In this document: piece after piece, positions 1-9,852 of the stretch
How positions within the stretch are numbered: the first letter of the stretch is position 1
Layout of the letters: each line of letters opens with the position of its first letter
Assembly: GCA_034190085.1 (NCBI GenBank)
Contig: JAXHTS010000050.1
Location: 1 to 64,000 of the forward strand
From: Spirochaetota bacterium
Lineage (GTDB): Bacteria; Spirochaetota; UBA4802; JAFGDQ01
Direction: 5' to 3'
Length of the DNA stretch: 64,000 nucleotides
Translations under genes and position numbers: made by a program
The notes under the pieces: generated by a model
The model's database searches: none
What the model was told of the DNA's origin: nothing
The model's input: the letters and a program-made list of their open reading frames with translations, nothing else

Positions 1-373
1 TGATATTGGCATGATGAATCTCACTTAGAGCCTTTGTAAGCTGAATGGCAACAAAAAGAAACTTGATAATATCATTATGCAAAATATTTATATTTTTATA
101 AAGCGGTTCACCTGGGAAGTCCTCAAGTATGAGAGCAAGACCATCTCTGAAGTTTTGAGTGTCATACGACTTAATAAAACCTTCAGATTTAAGGTTTTTG
201 ATAATCGAGAATTCTTGTCTGAATTGTGCAGCCTGAATAGGTGTATCAAATTCTGTAAGGAATGTTTCTATTAGAACCGGTTTGTTGTCGCTTTTCCTTG
301 TCCCTCTGTATAGAAAGGAATGATAAGCCTGAAAAATCTCTTCATTTAATTTATAATCTGGGAGTTCAATCAT
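1..373 (-). CDS. Ser/Thr kinase-like signalling protein, N-terminal part (3' end outside window)
   Basis: Reading the minus strand from an ATG at 373 gives 124 open codons to the window edge, so this is the amino-terminal part of a longer gene. A GGGGAGA ribosome-binding site precedes the ATG. The protein resembles the kinase domain that opens very large kinase/AAA/GAF/histidine-kinase sensors: RGTRKSDNKPVLIETF (strand beta2-3), FRQEFSIIKNLKSEGFIKSY (helix C region), LALILEDFPGEPLY (hinge), then ALSEIHHANI just before the expected HRD loop. The usual beta3 lysine (VILK in relatives) reads VLIE here, which suggests a pseudokinase. The catalytic loop lies outside the window, so activity cannot be judged. 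The protein at 53330-58330 has a related layout. Confidence 0.75.
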   Translation of the reverse strand, partial: MIELPDYKLNEEIFQAYHSFLYRGTRKSDNKPVLIETFLTEFDTPIQAAQFRQEFSIIKNLKSEGFIKSYDTQNFRDGLALILEDFPGEPLYKNINILHNDIIKFLFVAIQLTKALSEIHHANI

Positions 374-766
374 AATTATCTCCCCATGTTTATAATTAAA
401 CAGGTGGTATCTTAATTAGCAGATTTAGAATGGTATTATTTATTTAATCTCCTCAACTTGACTCTATTTTTATTATCATCTATAAGGAAATAGCGCAACA
501 ACCGATGAAATAGGCAATAAACCAATATTTTATAGGTGTTATTGCACTTATGTTCAAAATCCACCTTCCCCTTCCTTGCTGGAGAATTATTGCTCTTTGA
601 AATTTGTTGTTACCATTACAAATATTATAGGTTAATATATTAGTATTTTTTTTCTGGAAGTTATAGTATTATATTACTTTTAATTATATTGACAATAAGA
701 ATTTCAACTGCATGACGGTTTTTATACTTCAATGAGAGGGTTGGCGGGAACTGGGGATAGGTAGTA
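374..766. other. Intergenic region upstream of IS remnant
   Basis: AT-rich stretch between the divergent kinase-like gene and the transposase remnant. It should contain the kinase-gene promoter and the left end of the insertion element. I could not define a terminal inverted repeat or a target-site duplication by eye. No gene-like reading frame is visible. Confidence 0.5.
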
Positions 767-1598
767 ATGAAAAGAATAAAAGAAAATCAGAGTGAGCAAG
801 GGATACTTTTCCCAAATCATTATGTAGGAGATCGCCTTTGTTGGGGTGATGAAGTTTTTCTATTCAAAGCGTTATTAGAGAAATTAGATATAGGTTCCAT
901 AACAGGTAGTTACAGCAGCGAGGGAGGGAAGATGTTTTCTCCTCAAGATCATTTAAGTGTTTTATTGTATGCATTTTATAAGGGTATAACCAGCAGTGTG
1001 AAGATGTCAGAATTAGTGAGGACTGATTTACGTTTTATATATTTAGCTGGTGGTCATATAATAAAACGCAGGATAATCTGTGATTTCAGGATAAGGCATC
1101 GCGAGGAGATTAGAAAGTTATTTGAATCTTTAATATCCTTAGCCGTGGATGCTGGGATCGTAAGAACTAATAGCTTATTCGCATTGGACGGTAGCAAGAT
1201 TGAGGCACAGGCGAGTTTTAGTAAGAAGCGGAAGAAGTCTGAATGGATCAAGAGGCAGAAGGAGATAGTTGAACACGTTGACAGATATTTAAGAGAATGG
1301 GAGGAGCGAGATGAATTGAAAGAGGATATTGAAGAGAGGAAGAAAAAAGAATTTGAGAAGATCAGAAAGAGACTAGATGTCATAAAGGATGGCCAATATA
1401 GATGTAAAGAAGAGACATATGCTGAAGGTAGTGGAGATAATGATAAAGGAACTTCCTCTTTAGATGACAAAGAAGATGTTTCTTTTTAAAAGGAAAGTAA
1501 AGCTTGAGTTTCTAATAATGGCAATAGCATATAATCTGGGGAAAATAATGAAATATGTTAATGGTAATAAGACTAGTCTATGTAAAAAAGTAAAATAG
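767..1598 (+). pseudogene. IS1182-type transposase, internally deleted and frameshifted
   Basis: The first 240 codons match the amino-terminal half of IS1182/IS5-superfamily DDE transposases: SPQDHLSVLLYAFYKGITSS, then FRIRHREEIRKLFESLISLA, then LFALDGSKIEAQASFSKKR, followed by a charged helical linker. The frame stops at 1489. A second frame, shifted by one base, then gives KLEFLIMAIAYNLGKIMKY and stops at 1598, which is the typical carboxy-terminal tail of the same family. The intervening catalytic region (about 200 residues in full-length members) is missing, so the element cannot move by itself. The ends of the IS were not resolved. Confidence 0.8.
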
Positions 1599-2034
1599 AA
1601 GAAAGTCTTACACTTGTACATCAATAAGAGATCTTTAGAATATTTACATTGCATTGTAGGGTTGATATGTTAGAGTAAATAAAGGATTGGCCAAATTAAA
1701 ATTCAGTTTTTAAGAGCTATTTCGATTGCTCATCACTTCACAAAAAGTCAGTCAGGTTGAGTAATTTATTGTTTATTACTTGAGCAAATAATACCGAATA
1801 TAGAATATAGATTAAATTCGATTATATGTAAATCCTATTGTCAATACACTCACAACCTTTATTATAATAATCCAAAATTGCAAATCTTTTCATAAACTGG
1901 TTGGTTATCTAATCATATTCTATTTTGTGATCATTATTTAAATCTATTAAACCTAATAGTATCATATTAACTCGATTTTATTGAAGTAACTGATATGAAA
2001 AATTGAGAGTTATTTATTGATTTGAGGTCTTATT
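1599..2034. other. Intergenic region, IS remnant to TRAP operon
   Basis: 436 bases of very AT-rich sequence without a recognisable gene. It probably contains the right end of the IS remnant and the promoter of the TRAP transporter operon. No convincing -35/-10 pair or hairpin stood out. Confidence 0.45.
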
Positions 2035-3522
2035 ATGAGAAATGGAAGATATGAGAAGAAATCATTATCGTTTCTACTATTATTTCTAATACTAACAATA
2101 ATCTTATTTCTACTACCAATCACTTCTTTTGCCCAAAAGAAGAAGGTTTTTACTTTTAATCATAAACAACTTAAGCCCCTGCTTGAGTTGAAGGTGCCTT
2201 CTAAATATCAAGTGTTGTGGAAGGAACTCTTGAATTCAAAAAGGGAAAACGTTGATCCCAATAAAATTTTTCGAAAATATAGGATTGATGTTGATTTAAT
2301 GTTAGATGATATGAAGATAAAGAATAAGCAAAAAGTCTATTTAAAAGAACTTGTATTGGGTAATAATCCAGTTATAGCGATTGTTCAGAAGGGATCAGCG
2401 ACTGCACCTAAGGGAACAGTCCAATACGATATTGTCTATGGTATTCGCTATGATTTTGATAGGATAATTAGCAAGTATACAAATAATATCAAATTAAAAA
2501 TTGTTTTTTATCCAGGCGGAGTATTAGGGGATGAGCCTGATTTTATAAGAAAGATCAAACTTGGGGAATTGCAGTGGTGTGGCGGACAGATGATCATGGG
2601 TCAGATGGTAGCACCTGAGCTTTCAGTTTTTGATTTCCCCTTTCTTTATGACTATGAGCCAAATCTTTATTGGGATGAATTAAAGTACTGTCAGATTGAT
2701 TGGATATGGGGCAAAGCAGCACCAACAATAAATAATTTTTTGAATAAGAGAGGATTTGTACTAGGCGGCATCAATGATGGAGGATGTTGGTATGCTATCG
2801 CTTCCAGACATTTTCCTGTAAAAACTGCAGAGGATCTCAAAAAACTAAGCTTTCCCATATTTGTAGGATCACGTATTGCGTCAGAAATCACAAAGGCATT
2901 AGGATTTAGAAAGGTAATAGTCAGCAGGGTTTGGGATCTTACTCCGAATTCTGCCACTGGAATAATTGATTCAATGATATGCGCCTATTATTGGCAGGTT
3001 CTGCTTCAAACCACCCCATACTATAATTATGTTACCGACTATCCCTTAAGTGGATTTTCTGCGGGCATTCTTATTATTGATAAATCCTTTTTTAGTACAA
3101 TTGTAGGTATAATTAACAAGTATGGAGGTCTTATGGGACTCCAGAGTAAGGATGGGATTGCTATTTGTAGGGATCTTTTATTATCGATGAATAAAACCTT
3201 AAAGGAAATCGGCCGAAAGGTTATTAGAAAGGCTGAGGGTGAAGCAAGGCAGAGGCTTATTAGTTCAGGGAAATTGGAGTTAATCCATTTCCCCAGAAAG
3301 GAAATAACAAAAGTAAAGGGAAAAATTTTGCCTTTATATAGCACTCTCGCTGATAGAGAAGATACATATCCTCAATGGTTTCTTGATGATATTCTCAAAT
3401 ATCGGGAAGAGTATAGGGAAGCAAAGAGGAGCGGCAAGGTGAATAGATGGCTGGATGATGGAATTTATCCCGATGGTTATGACGAATGGTTATGGATTAG
3501 GGAATGGACACCCTATGAATAA
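2035..3522 (+). CDS. TRAP transporter substrate-binding protein, DctP family
   Basis: Periplasmic solute-binding protein of a TRAP transporter, which captures an organic acid or similar ligand and delivers it to the membrane subunits. The first ~35 residues form a signal peptide (FLLLFLILTIILFLLPITSFAQ). The DctP fold runs from about residue 130 to 400, with YPGGVLGDEPDFIRKIKLGE, then FDFPFLYDYEPN, then the domain-crossover segment WYAIASRHFPVKTAEDLKKL. At 495 residues it is about 150 longer than ordinary DctP proteins, with extra sequence before the domain (residues 36-125) and a long carboxy-terminal tail. DctQ, DctM and TatT genes follow in order. The ligand cannot be told from sequence. 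Confidence 0.85.
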   Translation: MRNGRYEKKSLSFLLLFLILTIILFLLPITSFAQKKKVFTFNHKQLKPLLELKVPSKYQVLWKELLNSKRENVDPNKIFRKYRIDVDLMLDDMKIKNKQKVYLKELVLGNNPVIAIVQKGSATAPKGTVQYDIVYGIRYDFDRIISKYTNNIKLKIVFYPGGVLGDEPDFIRKIKLGELQWCGGQMIMGQMVAPELSVFDFPFLYDYEPNLYWDELKYCQIDWIWGKAAPTINNFLNKRGFVLGGINDGGCWYAIASRHFPVKTAEDLKKLSFPIFVGSRIASEITKALGFRKVIVSRVWDLTPNSATGIIDSMICAYYWQVLLQTTPYYNYVTDYPLSGFSAGILIIDKSFFSTIVGIINKYGGLMGLQSKDGIAICRDLLLSMNKTLKEIGRKVIRKAEGEARQRLISSGKLELIHFPRKEITKVKGKILPLYSTLADREDTYPQWFLDDILKYREEYREAKRSGKVNRWLDDGIYPDGYDEWLWIREWTPYE

Positions 3523-3583
3523 TATGGGAATGTGTAATCTTTGTAAAAAAATAGGTATATTACCAATTCAATAATCAATTGCT

Positions 3584-4159
3584 ATGAATCTTAACAGGGC
3601 AGATAGTTCAATCGGATATAAGCTGGCATTCCATTTGAGGAAGATTGAGACCATTTTCTCTATTTTAGAGAGATATATCATAATTGCAATTATCCTACTT
3701 ATTTTGACGTTGAGCTTCGGGAGTATTATTTTACGAAATGTCGGTTTTTCTATCCCTCCATGGGTAAGTTCCATTCTTCAACAGGCTGTTTTATGGGTCG
3801 CATTCCTGGGAGGTGCATTAGCATCCAGATACAATAGACAGGTTAATTTCAATATCCTTTTTCACATCTTTGAGAAGCGAGCATACATAAATAGAATATT
3901 GATCATTTTAATAAACCTATCCATTGTCCCAGTTGCGGTATTATTCTGTATTGGTGTATTCAATTATGTGAGATTTGAAAGGGAATGGGGAATAGATATC
4001 CCATCTCTTGGGATAAAGAGTTGGTATTTTGCTACAATACTCATCTATGTATTTGCTATGATTGCATTTAGATATTTTGTTCGGTTTCTTGAGGCTGCAA
4101 AAGGAATACCTTTTCCTGAAGAGAAAGAAGAAGCGAAGAGCGGGGGAGAAGAGATTTAA
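3584..4159 (+). CDS. TRAP transporter small permease, DctQ family
   Basis: Small membrane subunit of the TRAP transporter. It is 191 residues with four predicted membrane spans: residues ~27-47 (IIIAIILLILTLSFGSIILR), ~60-82, ~100-122 and ~140-160. The motif QQAVLWVAFLGGALASRYNRQ matches the second/third span region of DctQ proteins. It lies 61 bases after the binding-protein gene and before the DctM gene, the usual TRAP order. The tail (EEKEEAKSGGEE) is charged and presumably cytoplasmic. Confidence 0.85.
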   Translation: MNLNRADSSIGYKLAFHLRKIETIFSILERYIIIAIILLILTLSFGSIILRNVGFSIPPWVSSILQQAVLWVAFLGGALASRYNRQVNFNILFHIFEKRAYINRILIILINLSIVPVAVLFCIGVFNYVRFEREWGIDIPSLGIKSWYFATILIYVFAMIAFRYFVRFLEAAKGIPFPEEKEEAKSGGEEI

Positions 4160-4279
4160 TTATTCAAATCGATTTTCGCAACTTTTCAATTAATTGGTAT
4201 AAGTATATATTTTTACTCCCATAGTAAGACTACCTTTTTTAAGTAAGATTTAATCATCAATAAACTGCGTGAGGATATT

Positions 4280-5575
4280 GTGGAGTATTTTTTGTTAATA
4301 ATCCTTTTAATTATAATATTATTCTTCCTCATTGGGGCTCCCATCTTTGCCGTTGTAGGGGGGGTGGCATTACTAGGTTTTCTACATGATGGAGAGAGCC
4401 TAACCATTGTAGCTCAGGATATCTATCGACTCGCTTCAGCCCCTGGTTTTATTGCGCTTCCGCTATTTATCCTTGCTGGATATTATATAGCTGAAAGTAA
4501 TTTTGCAACACGGTTATTAAGATTTTTTGAGGCAATCGCGGGATCAATAAAGGGAGGAACCATTTTAGCAGTTCTCTTGTCAGCCTCAATATTTACAGCA
4601 TTCACTGGGGCTTCAGCAATAACCGTAATTGTGATCGGGGGGATAACACTTCCCATTTTAAAAAAATTACATTATTCCGATAACTTTTCACTTGGATTGG
4701 TTGCTATTTCCGGCAGTAGCGGAATACTCTTTCCGCCTTGTTTTGCAGTTATTCTTTATGGAATAATTGCAAAGACTAGCATCCAAGGAATCTATGTAGC
4801 TGGTTTTATCCCCATACTTCTAGTAATAACATCCTTTTTTGTATATTCTATGTTTAAGAGCAATAGGGAGGATATCCAAACAAAACCATTCTCCATGAAG
4901 GAGTGCATAAAAGCGACATATAATATACGATGGGAAATGCCATTATTGATAGGTATAGTGATTAGTATATTTTGGGGAATCATCACAATTGAGGAGGCTG
5001 CTACAATAACCGTTATAGGATTTATAATAATTGAGGGATGTATTTTAAGGGAGATCAAGTGGGGTATTTTGCCAAATATAATATGTGAAAGCATGATGAT
5101 GCTTGGAGCAATATTTCTCATAATGGGAAGCGCTCTGGCGTTGTCTCACTATATGGTCATACACGAAATCCCTCAGAGTATAATGGATTACTCAGAGGTA
5201 TTCATAACCCATAAACTGCCCTTTTTGATTTTTCTTAATGCCTTTCTGCTTATCGTTGGGATGATAATGGATCTCTTTTCAGCAATACTAATTGTAATAC
5301 CCCTAATAATCCCTGTCGCAAAGCTATACGGGATAGATCCACTTCACCTATCTGTAATATTCTTTATCAATTTGGAATTGGGATATGTGACACCGCCATT
5401 TGGGATGAGTCTTTTCATAGCCAGTCTGCGGTTTAAGAAACCTATTATTGAAATACTTAAGGGAGTGTTGCCATTCTTTTTAGTTGGAATAATATGTCTA
5501 ATAATCATTACCTATTGGGAGGGATTAAGCTTGTGGCTTGTAAGATTTCTTAATATTCAAATATTTTCCTTATGA
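4280..5575 (+). CDS. TRAP transporter large permease, DctM family
   Basis: Large permease subunit (431 residues, about 12 membrane spans) that carries solute with sodium or protons. Family segments include LIGAPIFAVVGGVALLGFL, ALPLFILAGYYIAES, FTAFTGASAITVIVIGGITLP and GYVTPPFGMSLFIASLRFKKP near the end. The start is GTG at 4280, preceded by a GAGG ribosome-binding site seven bases upstream; no better ATG lies nearby. The TatT gene follows 32 bases after the stop. Confidence 0.9.
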   Translation: MEYFLLIILLIIILFFLIGAPIFAVVGGVALLGFLHDGESLTIVAQDIYRLASAPGFIALPLFILAGYYIAESNFATRLLRFFEAIAGSIKGGTILAVLLSASIFTAFTGASAITVIVIGGITLPILKKLHYSDNFSLGLVAISGSSGILFPPCFAVILYGIIAKTSIQGIYVAGFIPILLVITSFFVYSMFKSNREDIQTKPFSMKECIKATYNIRWEMPLLIGIVISIFWGIITIEEAATITVIGFIIIEGCILREIKWGILPNIICESMMMLGAIFLIMGSALALSHYMVIHEIPQSIMDYSEVFITHKLPFLIFLNAFLLIVGMIMDLFSAILIVIPLIIPVAKLYGIDPLHLSVIFFINLELGYVTPPFGMSLFIASLRFKKPIIEILKGVLPFFLVGIICLIIITYWEGLSLWLVRFLNIQIFSL

Positions 5576-5607
5576 TACAACGAATCGATATTACTAAGGA
5601 GGTAATA

Positions 5608-6501
5608 ATGCTTAAGAGAGTTATTCATCTTCCAGTTTTTGCTCTGCTTTTACTTTCAGGCTGTGCCGGTAGTCATTATATACAGAAGAAGGCATTAAAT
5701 ATGATAGGTCCAGCAGTGCCTGACCTGATAGATTCAATGTTAAAACAGAGAAGCGGAAGCGTTGCCAAAGAAGGAATTGCCGGGAATATCCTGCTTTTAG
5801 CTGCCATGGCAGAGATGACACCTGATAATAAAACCTACCTTGTTGCGGTTAGCATGGCTTACACATCCTATGCGATGCTTATAGAGGATGAGAATGAGGA
5901 ATTTTCAGTTGAACTCTACACCATTGCTAAGGAATTTGGTTTGCGTGCCCTAATGACAGATGATGATTTCAAAGAGGCCTATGAAAAGGGAGGCATCGAG
6001 GCGACAAAGGAGGCTATTGAAGATATGGGGAAGGATTATGTCCCTGCCCTCATTTGGACCGCCTTATCATGGGGGATGTGCATGCTTAAGACAATGAGCA
6101 AGGATGCAATGGCTGTTCAGCATCTCCATAATTTAGAGCATATGATTAAACATGCTATTGAAGAGGATGAAAAATATTTTTATGGCATATCCCATCTGTT
6201 CCAAATGGTAATAGCTGCCTTTATGCCCCCTATGATGGGCGGAACACCGGAAAGGGTTGAGGAAGAATTCAAAAAAGTGATGAAAATAAGCAATTTTTCA
6301 CTACACCTAGCCTATGTCTATTATGTTGAATTCTATGCCATCCCCTATGAATTAGAAGATAAATTTGACGAGATGTTAGAAATCGTAATAAATACTCCGA
6401 CTTCTAAATATCCCAATATAGCTCTGCTTAATGAGATATCAAAGATGAAGGCTAGGAGACTTCTTAATAATAAAAGCGAATTCTTCTATTGGGTAGACTA
6501 G
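5608..6501 (+). CDS. TRAP-associated TatT-type lipoprotein
   Basis: 297-residue lipoprotein. The chosen ATG at 5608 has a strong AAGGAGG site seven bases upstream and starts a lipoprotein signal peptide with a lipobox ending LLLSGC; the frame is open further upstream but has no such signal. The rest is helical and matches the TatT family (TPR-like protein first described in Treponema pallidum): YTIAKEFGLRALMTDDDF, ALIWTALSWGMCMLKTMSKD, FHGI/FYGISHLFQMVIAAFMPP-type segments. In Treponema, TatT binds the DctP partner TatP, so this gene as the fourth member of the operon probably helps deliver a hydrophobic ligand. That function is inferred from the family. Confidence 0.85.
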   Translation: MLKRVIHLPVFALLLLSGCAGSHYIQKKALNMIGPAVPDLIDSMLKQRSGSVAKEGIAGNILLLAAMAEMTPDNKTYLVAVSMAYTSYAMLIEDENEEFSVELYTIAKEFGLRALMTDDDFKEAYEKGGIEATKEAIEDMGKDYVPALIWTALSWGMCMLKTMSKDAMAVQHLHNLEHMIKHAIEEDEKYFYGISHLFQMVIAAFMPPMMGGTPERVEEEFKKVMKISNFSLHLAYVYYVEFYAIPYELEDKFDEMLEIVINTPTSKYPNIALLNEISKMKARRLLNNKSEFFYWVD

Positions 6502-6700
6502 GCAGCGTTCCTTGAGAAAAAAATAAAAAAAATCAATTATTATGTGACATAAATATAGATTGACAATTTTTTATTATTATTTAGTAATAATGTTCATAAT
6601 GTCTACAATTCAAAGGGTTTACATAGCTGAATATGTGGGAAGTAACTTGGGAATTATCTATAATACTGATTATATACAAATATTTTAAGAGCGGAGAAAT

Positions 6701-8920
6701 ATGATGATTTGGAATTTATTAACACTTATTTTATGTTTATTTACAATTCTATTCTTTAGAAGACTTGACCGCTCTAATCTAAGAATGATAAAATTAAAAA
6801 GGTACTCAACAAAGATTTTTAACGACTTTAAAAAACTCGCTGACCTTGAAAACAGAAAGTATAACGATGCTACCATAGAAATGGATATCCTAATCAAAAA
6901 GGCAAACTCTCAAATTGCAAACTTAAGAGAGTCTATAAGCGAATTAGAGAATAGACTTGAAGGATTAAATAATGAAAAGACAATGTTAAAGAAGGCTGAA
7001 CAGGACCTTCATGTTATTTCAAGCGCTGCAAGGGATGTAAATAAACAAATTGAGTTCATTAGTGCATCAAGTCTTAGCTTTAACGAAATAGAAAAGAAAA
7101 TATGCTCATTAACAGAGAGGTTGCCAAAACTTGAAAGTGAAAGTTCTATAATAATTCAGGCTTTTAACGACAGGGTTCGCAGGAGATCAAGTGAACTTAC
7201 TGAGGAAACATCTAATCAGATCAATCAAATTAGAGAGTCAGTGAAAAACGAGTTAAATGAAATACTTATTTCAGCTAGGGAAAAAATAAATTTTTTGAGT
7301 ACGGATTATTCTGATTCCATTTCGAATATGGAACAGAGGATCACTGACACAGGCGATGCGCTTTTAGATAATATACAGTATAAGATCGATATAACAGCAA
7401 AATCTATAAACACCCTGGAAACTAAATTGGAGACAACAGAACAGAAGGTCATCTCGGAGTTAAATATTAAGGTATGTAAGTTTGAAAAATCAATAGCAGA
7501 TGTTGAAAAGATTGATATCAATATAGAAAGGATGAATGTTAGGCTAAGGAGCATGGAAGATAGCATATCCGAATCCAAGACAAGGCTGATTGAAACATTT
7601 GAGGAAGAGGTTAATAGGGCTAGAGCTGAGATAGATAATCTGGATATCCACACAATCTCAAAGAAGGATGAAATTGTAAAGGCAACGAGAAAAGAGGCTG
7701 AAGAGATCAGGTTAAAGATTGATGCTTTTGAAAAGAAATATATTGAACTGGAAAAAGGCATAACAGAAACGATTGATGAAAAATTGGGAAATATAGTCAC
7801 AGAGTATCAATCTATTGAAACCAGGTTCAATAATCTCATTGGTCAGATGTCAACCCTTGAGGAACAATATAATGGCTATAGCAATCATCAAATGGAAAGG
7901 ATTCAAAATGAGTTCTCCTCCATGGAACAACGACAAAGGAATATTATGAATGAAATACTACAATACGAGGAGGATCACAAAATATTCTCAAAGAGTGAAG
8001 AGATGTTCAGGAAGGTCAATAAATCTGTTGAGAATTTTCAAAGGATTTTGGATGAGGCAGGTGATAAATCAGAAAGACTCGAAAGATTACTGGAAAATAT
8101 TGAGAGCATGGAGGACTTGAGGATTACTGTTGACCGAGAACTAAAGGCATTTGAATCAAAGAAGAGTAAAATAAAAAATTTTGAAGCCGATATTAAGGCG
8201 CTTATGGAGGTATCAGAATTTGCTACAAACAAATCTCATCAGTTGGATGATAACATAATAAAAATTGATCAAGTAAATATGAGAATAGACGCTCTAACTG
8301 ATAGTTATTCTAATCTGGAGTCAAGGATAGCAGAGCTTCACGAATATGATGACATTATCTCTAATAACCTTGAATCCATATATAAAACTGAAATGACATC
8401 AAAGAGTATTGAAGGAAAGATTGCGGCCTTCAAGGGCACAATCGATAGATCAGAAAAGAGAATCCAGAAGCTAACAGAGTACCTGCGATCTACTGAAGAA
8501 AAAACCCTGATTTTAAAATCAAGGGAACAGGAGATACAGGTAGTGGAGGATAAATTCGCTGAATTAGAGGGATTGACCCTTCACATAGAGAAGAGAATTG
8601 ATCAGATTCATGCTATGTTTCAAAAAGTAGAGTCAATACGGGAAGAGGTTAACCAAACAGATAATAAGCTTCAAAAGATGTTTAATGAGACAGACCAAAA
8701 GATCAGACAGTTTGCAGATTTTCTTCAGGCAGTAGAGAACAATAATCCAATTGCTAAACAGCTAAAGGGGGATATTCCTTTGGGGAATAACATTAATGAT
8801 AATATTATTAAAACTGTAAGAGAACTCTCCATGAAGGGATGGTCTTCCTATGACATATCCCAGAAGCTTTTAATTGATGAAAATGCTGTTAGATTGATTA
8901 TTAATACTTCATCCCTTTAA
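6701..8920 (+). CDS. Membrane-anchored coiled-coil protein, SpiroCoCo-like
   Basis: 739 residues. A single amino-terminal membrane span (about residues 2-22, IWNLLTLILCLFTILFF) is followed by about 650 residues of almost uninterrupted heptad-type coiled coil rich in E, K, I, L, N and S (for example ISELENRLEGLNNEKTMLKK). The last ~45 residues form a small separate domain (TVRELSMKGWSSYDISQKLL) that looks helix-turn-helix-like. This architecture matches the long coiled-coil proteins of spirochaetes called SpiroCoCo, thought to be structural or cytoskeletal; the function is not established. A GCGGAG ribosome-binding site precedes the ATG. The gene stands alone, convergent with the lipoprotein gene downstream. 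Confidence 0.7.
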   Translation: MMIWNLLTLILCLFTILFFRRLDRSNLRMIKLKRYSTKIFNDFKKLADLENRKYNDATIEMDILIKKANSQIANLRESISELENRLEGLNNEKTMLKKAEQDLHVISSAARDVNKQIEFISASSLSFNEIEKKICSLTERLPKLESESSIIIQAFNDRVRRRSSELTEETSNQINQIRESVKNELNEILISAREKINFLSTDYSDSISNMEQRITDTGDALLDNIQYKIDITAKSINTLETKLETTEQKVISELNIKVCKFEKSIADVEKIDINIERMNVRLRSMEDSISESKTRLIETFEEEVNRARAEIDNLDIHTISKKDEIVKATRKEAEEIRLKIDAFEKKYIELEKGITETIDEKLGNIVTEYQSIETRFNNLIGQMSTLEEQYNGYSNHQMERIQNEFSSMEQRQRNIMNEILQYEEDHKIFSKSEEMFRKVNKSVENFQRILDEAGDKSERLERLLENIESMEDLRITVDRELKAFESKKSKIKNFEADIKALMEVSEFATNKSHQLDDNIIKIDQVNMRIDALTDSYSNLESRIAELHEYDDIISNNLESIYKTEMTSKSIEGKIAAFKGTIDRSEKRIQKLTEYLRSTEEKTLILKSREQEIQVVEDKFAELEGLTLHIEKRIDQIHAMFQKVESIREEVNQTDNKLQKMFNETDQKIRQFADFLQAVENNNPIAKQLKGDIPLGNNINDNIIKTVRELSMKGWSSYDISQKLLIDENAVRLIINTSSL

Positions 8921-8941
8921 TTTGTAATTATAAATTGCTAT

Positions 8942-9472
8942 CTATCGCCTATCTCTCTTCTCTCTGATCCTTTCCCTTACTTCCATCATTATCTCCTCAT
9001 CGGATTGTCTCTTTCGAAGGATAATTCTATACTTAATATCAAAGAAGGCTGGTTCAACCACCTCTTCAGGAAAATCAAAGTTCCATCTCTTTACGTCTTC
9101 AACTATAAGATTATCAATCTCCATTAGATATGTAAGAACCTTTGGTCTAACCTTCATCAATTGTCCGGAATCAGGGAACAGCCACACAGTAATAACACCA
9201 TCCCTCTTCTCATCAATTTTATCGAGTTTCCTTAACTCCTCACAGATGCGTTGATCACCATCAGCATCATTCAAACGCCTGATAGTGCTTAAAGACTTCA
9301 TCTGAGACAAGTGATATCCATCAGAGCTTATGAGAACCCTGAATAACTCTTCAGATTCAGGATCAATCCTTAAAAAGCCATTATTCTGTAATAATACTGG
9401 GTCCTTCTGTGCTGAGGAACAGGCCATTATAATCATTAAAGATAAACTAGGTATTAGCCTAAAAATCCGCAT
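8942..9472 (-). CDS. Small lipoprotein of unknown function
   Basis: 176 residues. The ATG at 9472 follows a perfect GGGAGGGAG ribosome-binding site and begins a lipoprotein signal peptide (MRIFRLIPSLSLMIIMAC) with the cysteine at residue 18. The mature part has no motif I recognise. It is rich in charged residues, with a repeated theme of leucine-spaced acidic segments and a very basic end (MMEVRERIREKRDRR). It is likely attached to the inner or outer membrane facing the periplasm. It is convergent with the coiled-coil gene, so probably a single-gene unit. Confidence 0.65.
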   Translation of the reverse strand: MRIFRLIPSLSLMIIMACSSAQKDPVLLQNNGFLRIDPESEELFRVLISSDGYHLSQMKSLSTIRRLNDADGDQRICEELRKLDKIDEKRDGVITVWLFPDSGQLMKVRPKVLTYLMEIDNLIVEDVKRWNFDFPEEVVEPAFFDIKYRIILRKRQSDEEIMMEVRERIREKRDRR

Positions 9473-9852
9473 TATCTCCCTCCCAATAATCAAAACAATA
9501 TTGGATTGTTCTTGCAATATTATATAATTTGGAAGAAAATAATTTTCAATAACTTTTTCTGTCTTAATAATCAGGAAACTACCTATTTATACCTTTTCAG
9601 GGGTTGTCCTTATTCAGATTTCAATTCCAGGGGTCTGGATATTTTCAATTGACTCCTTCCCATTATTATAGGATGAAGAGGTGTTATGATTTTATCGAAA
9701 TATTCAATTAGCGGCAAAATGAGCCATGGAGGGCTTATTTTATGCATTAAATGATAATTTGTTACATGAACTCTTTGACTCAAAATGGTTGTCCTTTTAT
9801 GTAATTAGAAAAATAAGAATGCTCCCATTTTAATGATTTAGAAACAAATACA
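9473..9852. other. Intergenic region between divergent lipoprotein and DedA genes
   Basis: 380 AT-rich bases holding the promoters of two divergent genes. I see no gene-like frame, no strong -35/-10 pair and no notable hairpin. Confidence 0.4.
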
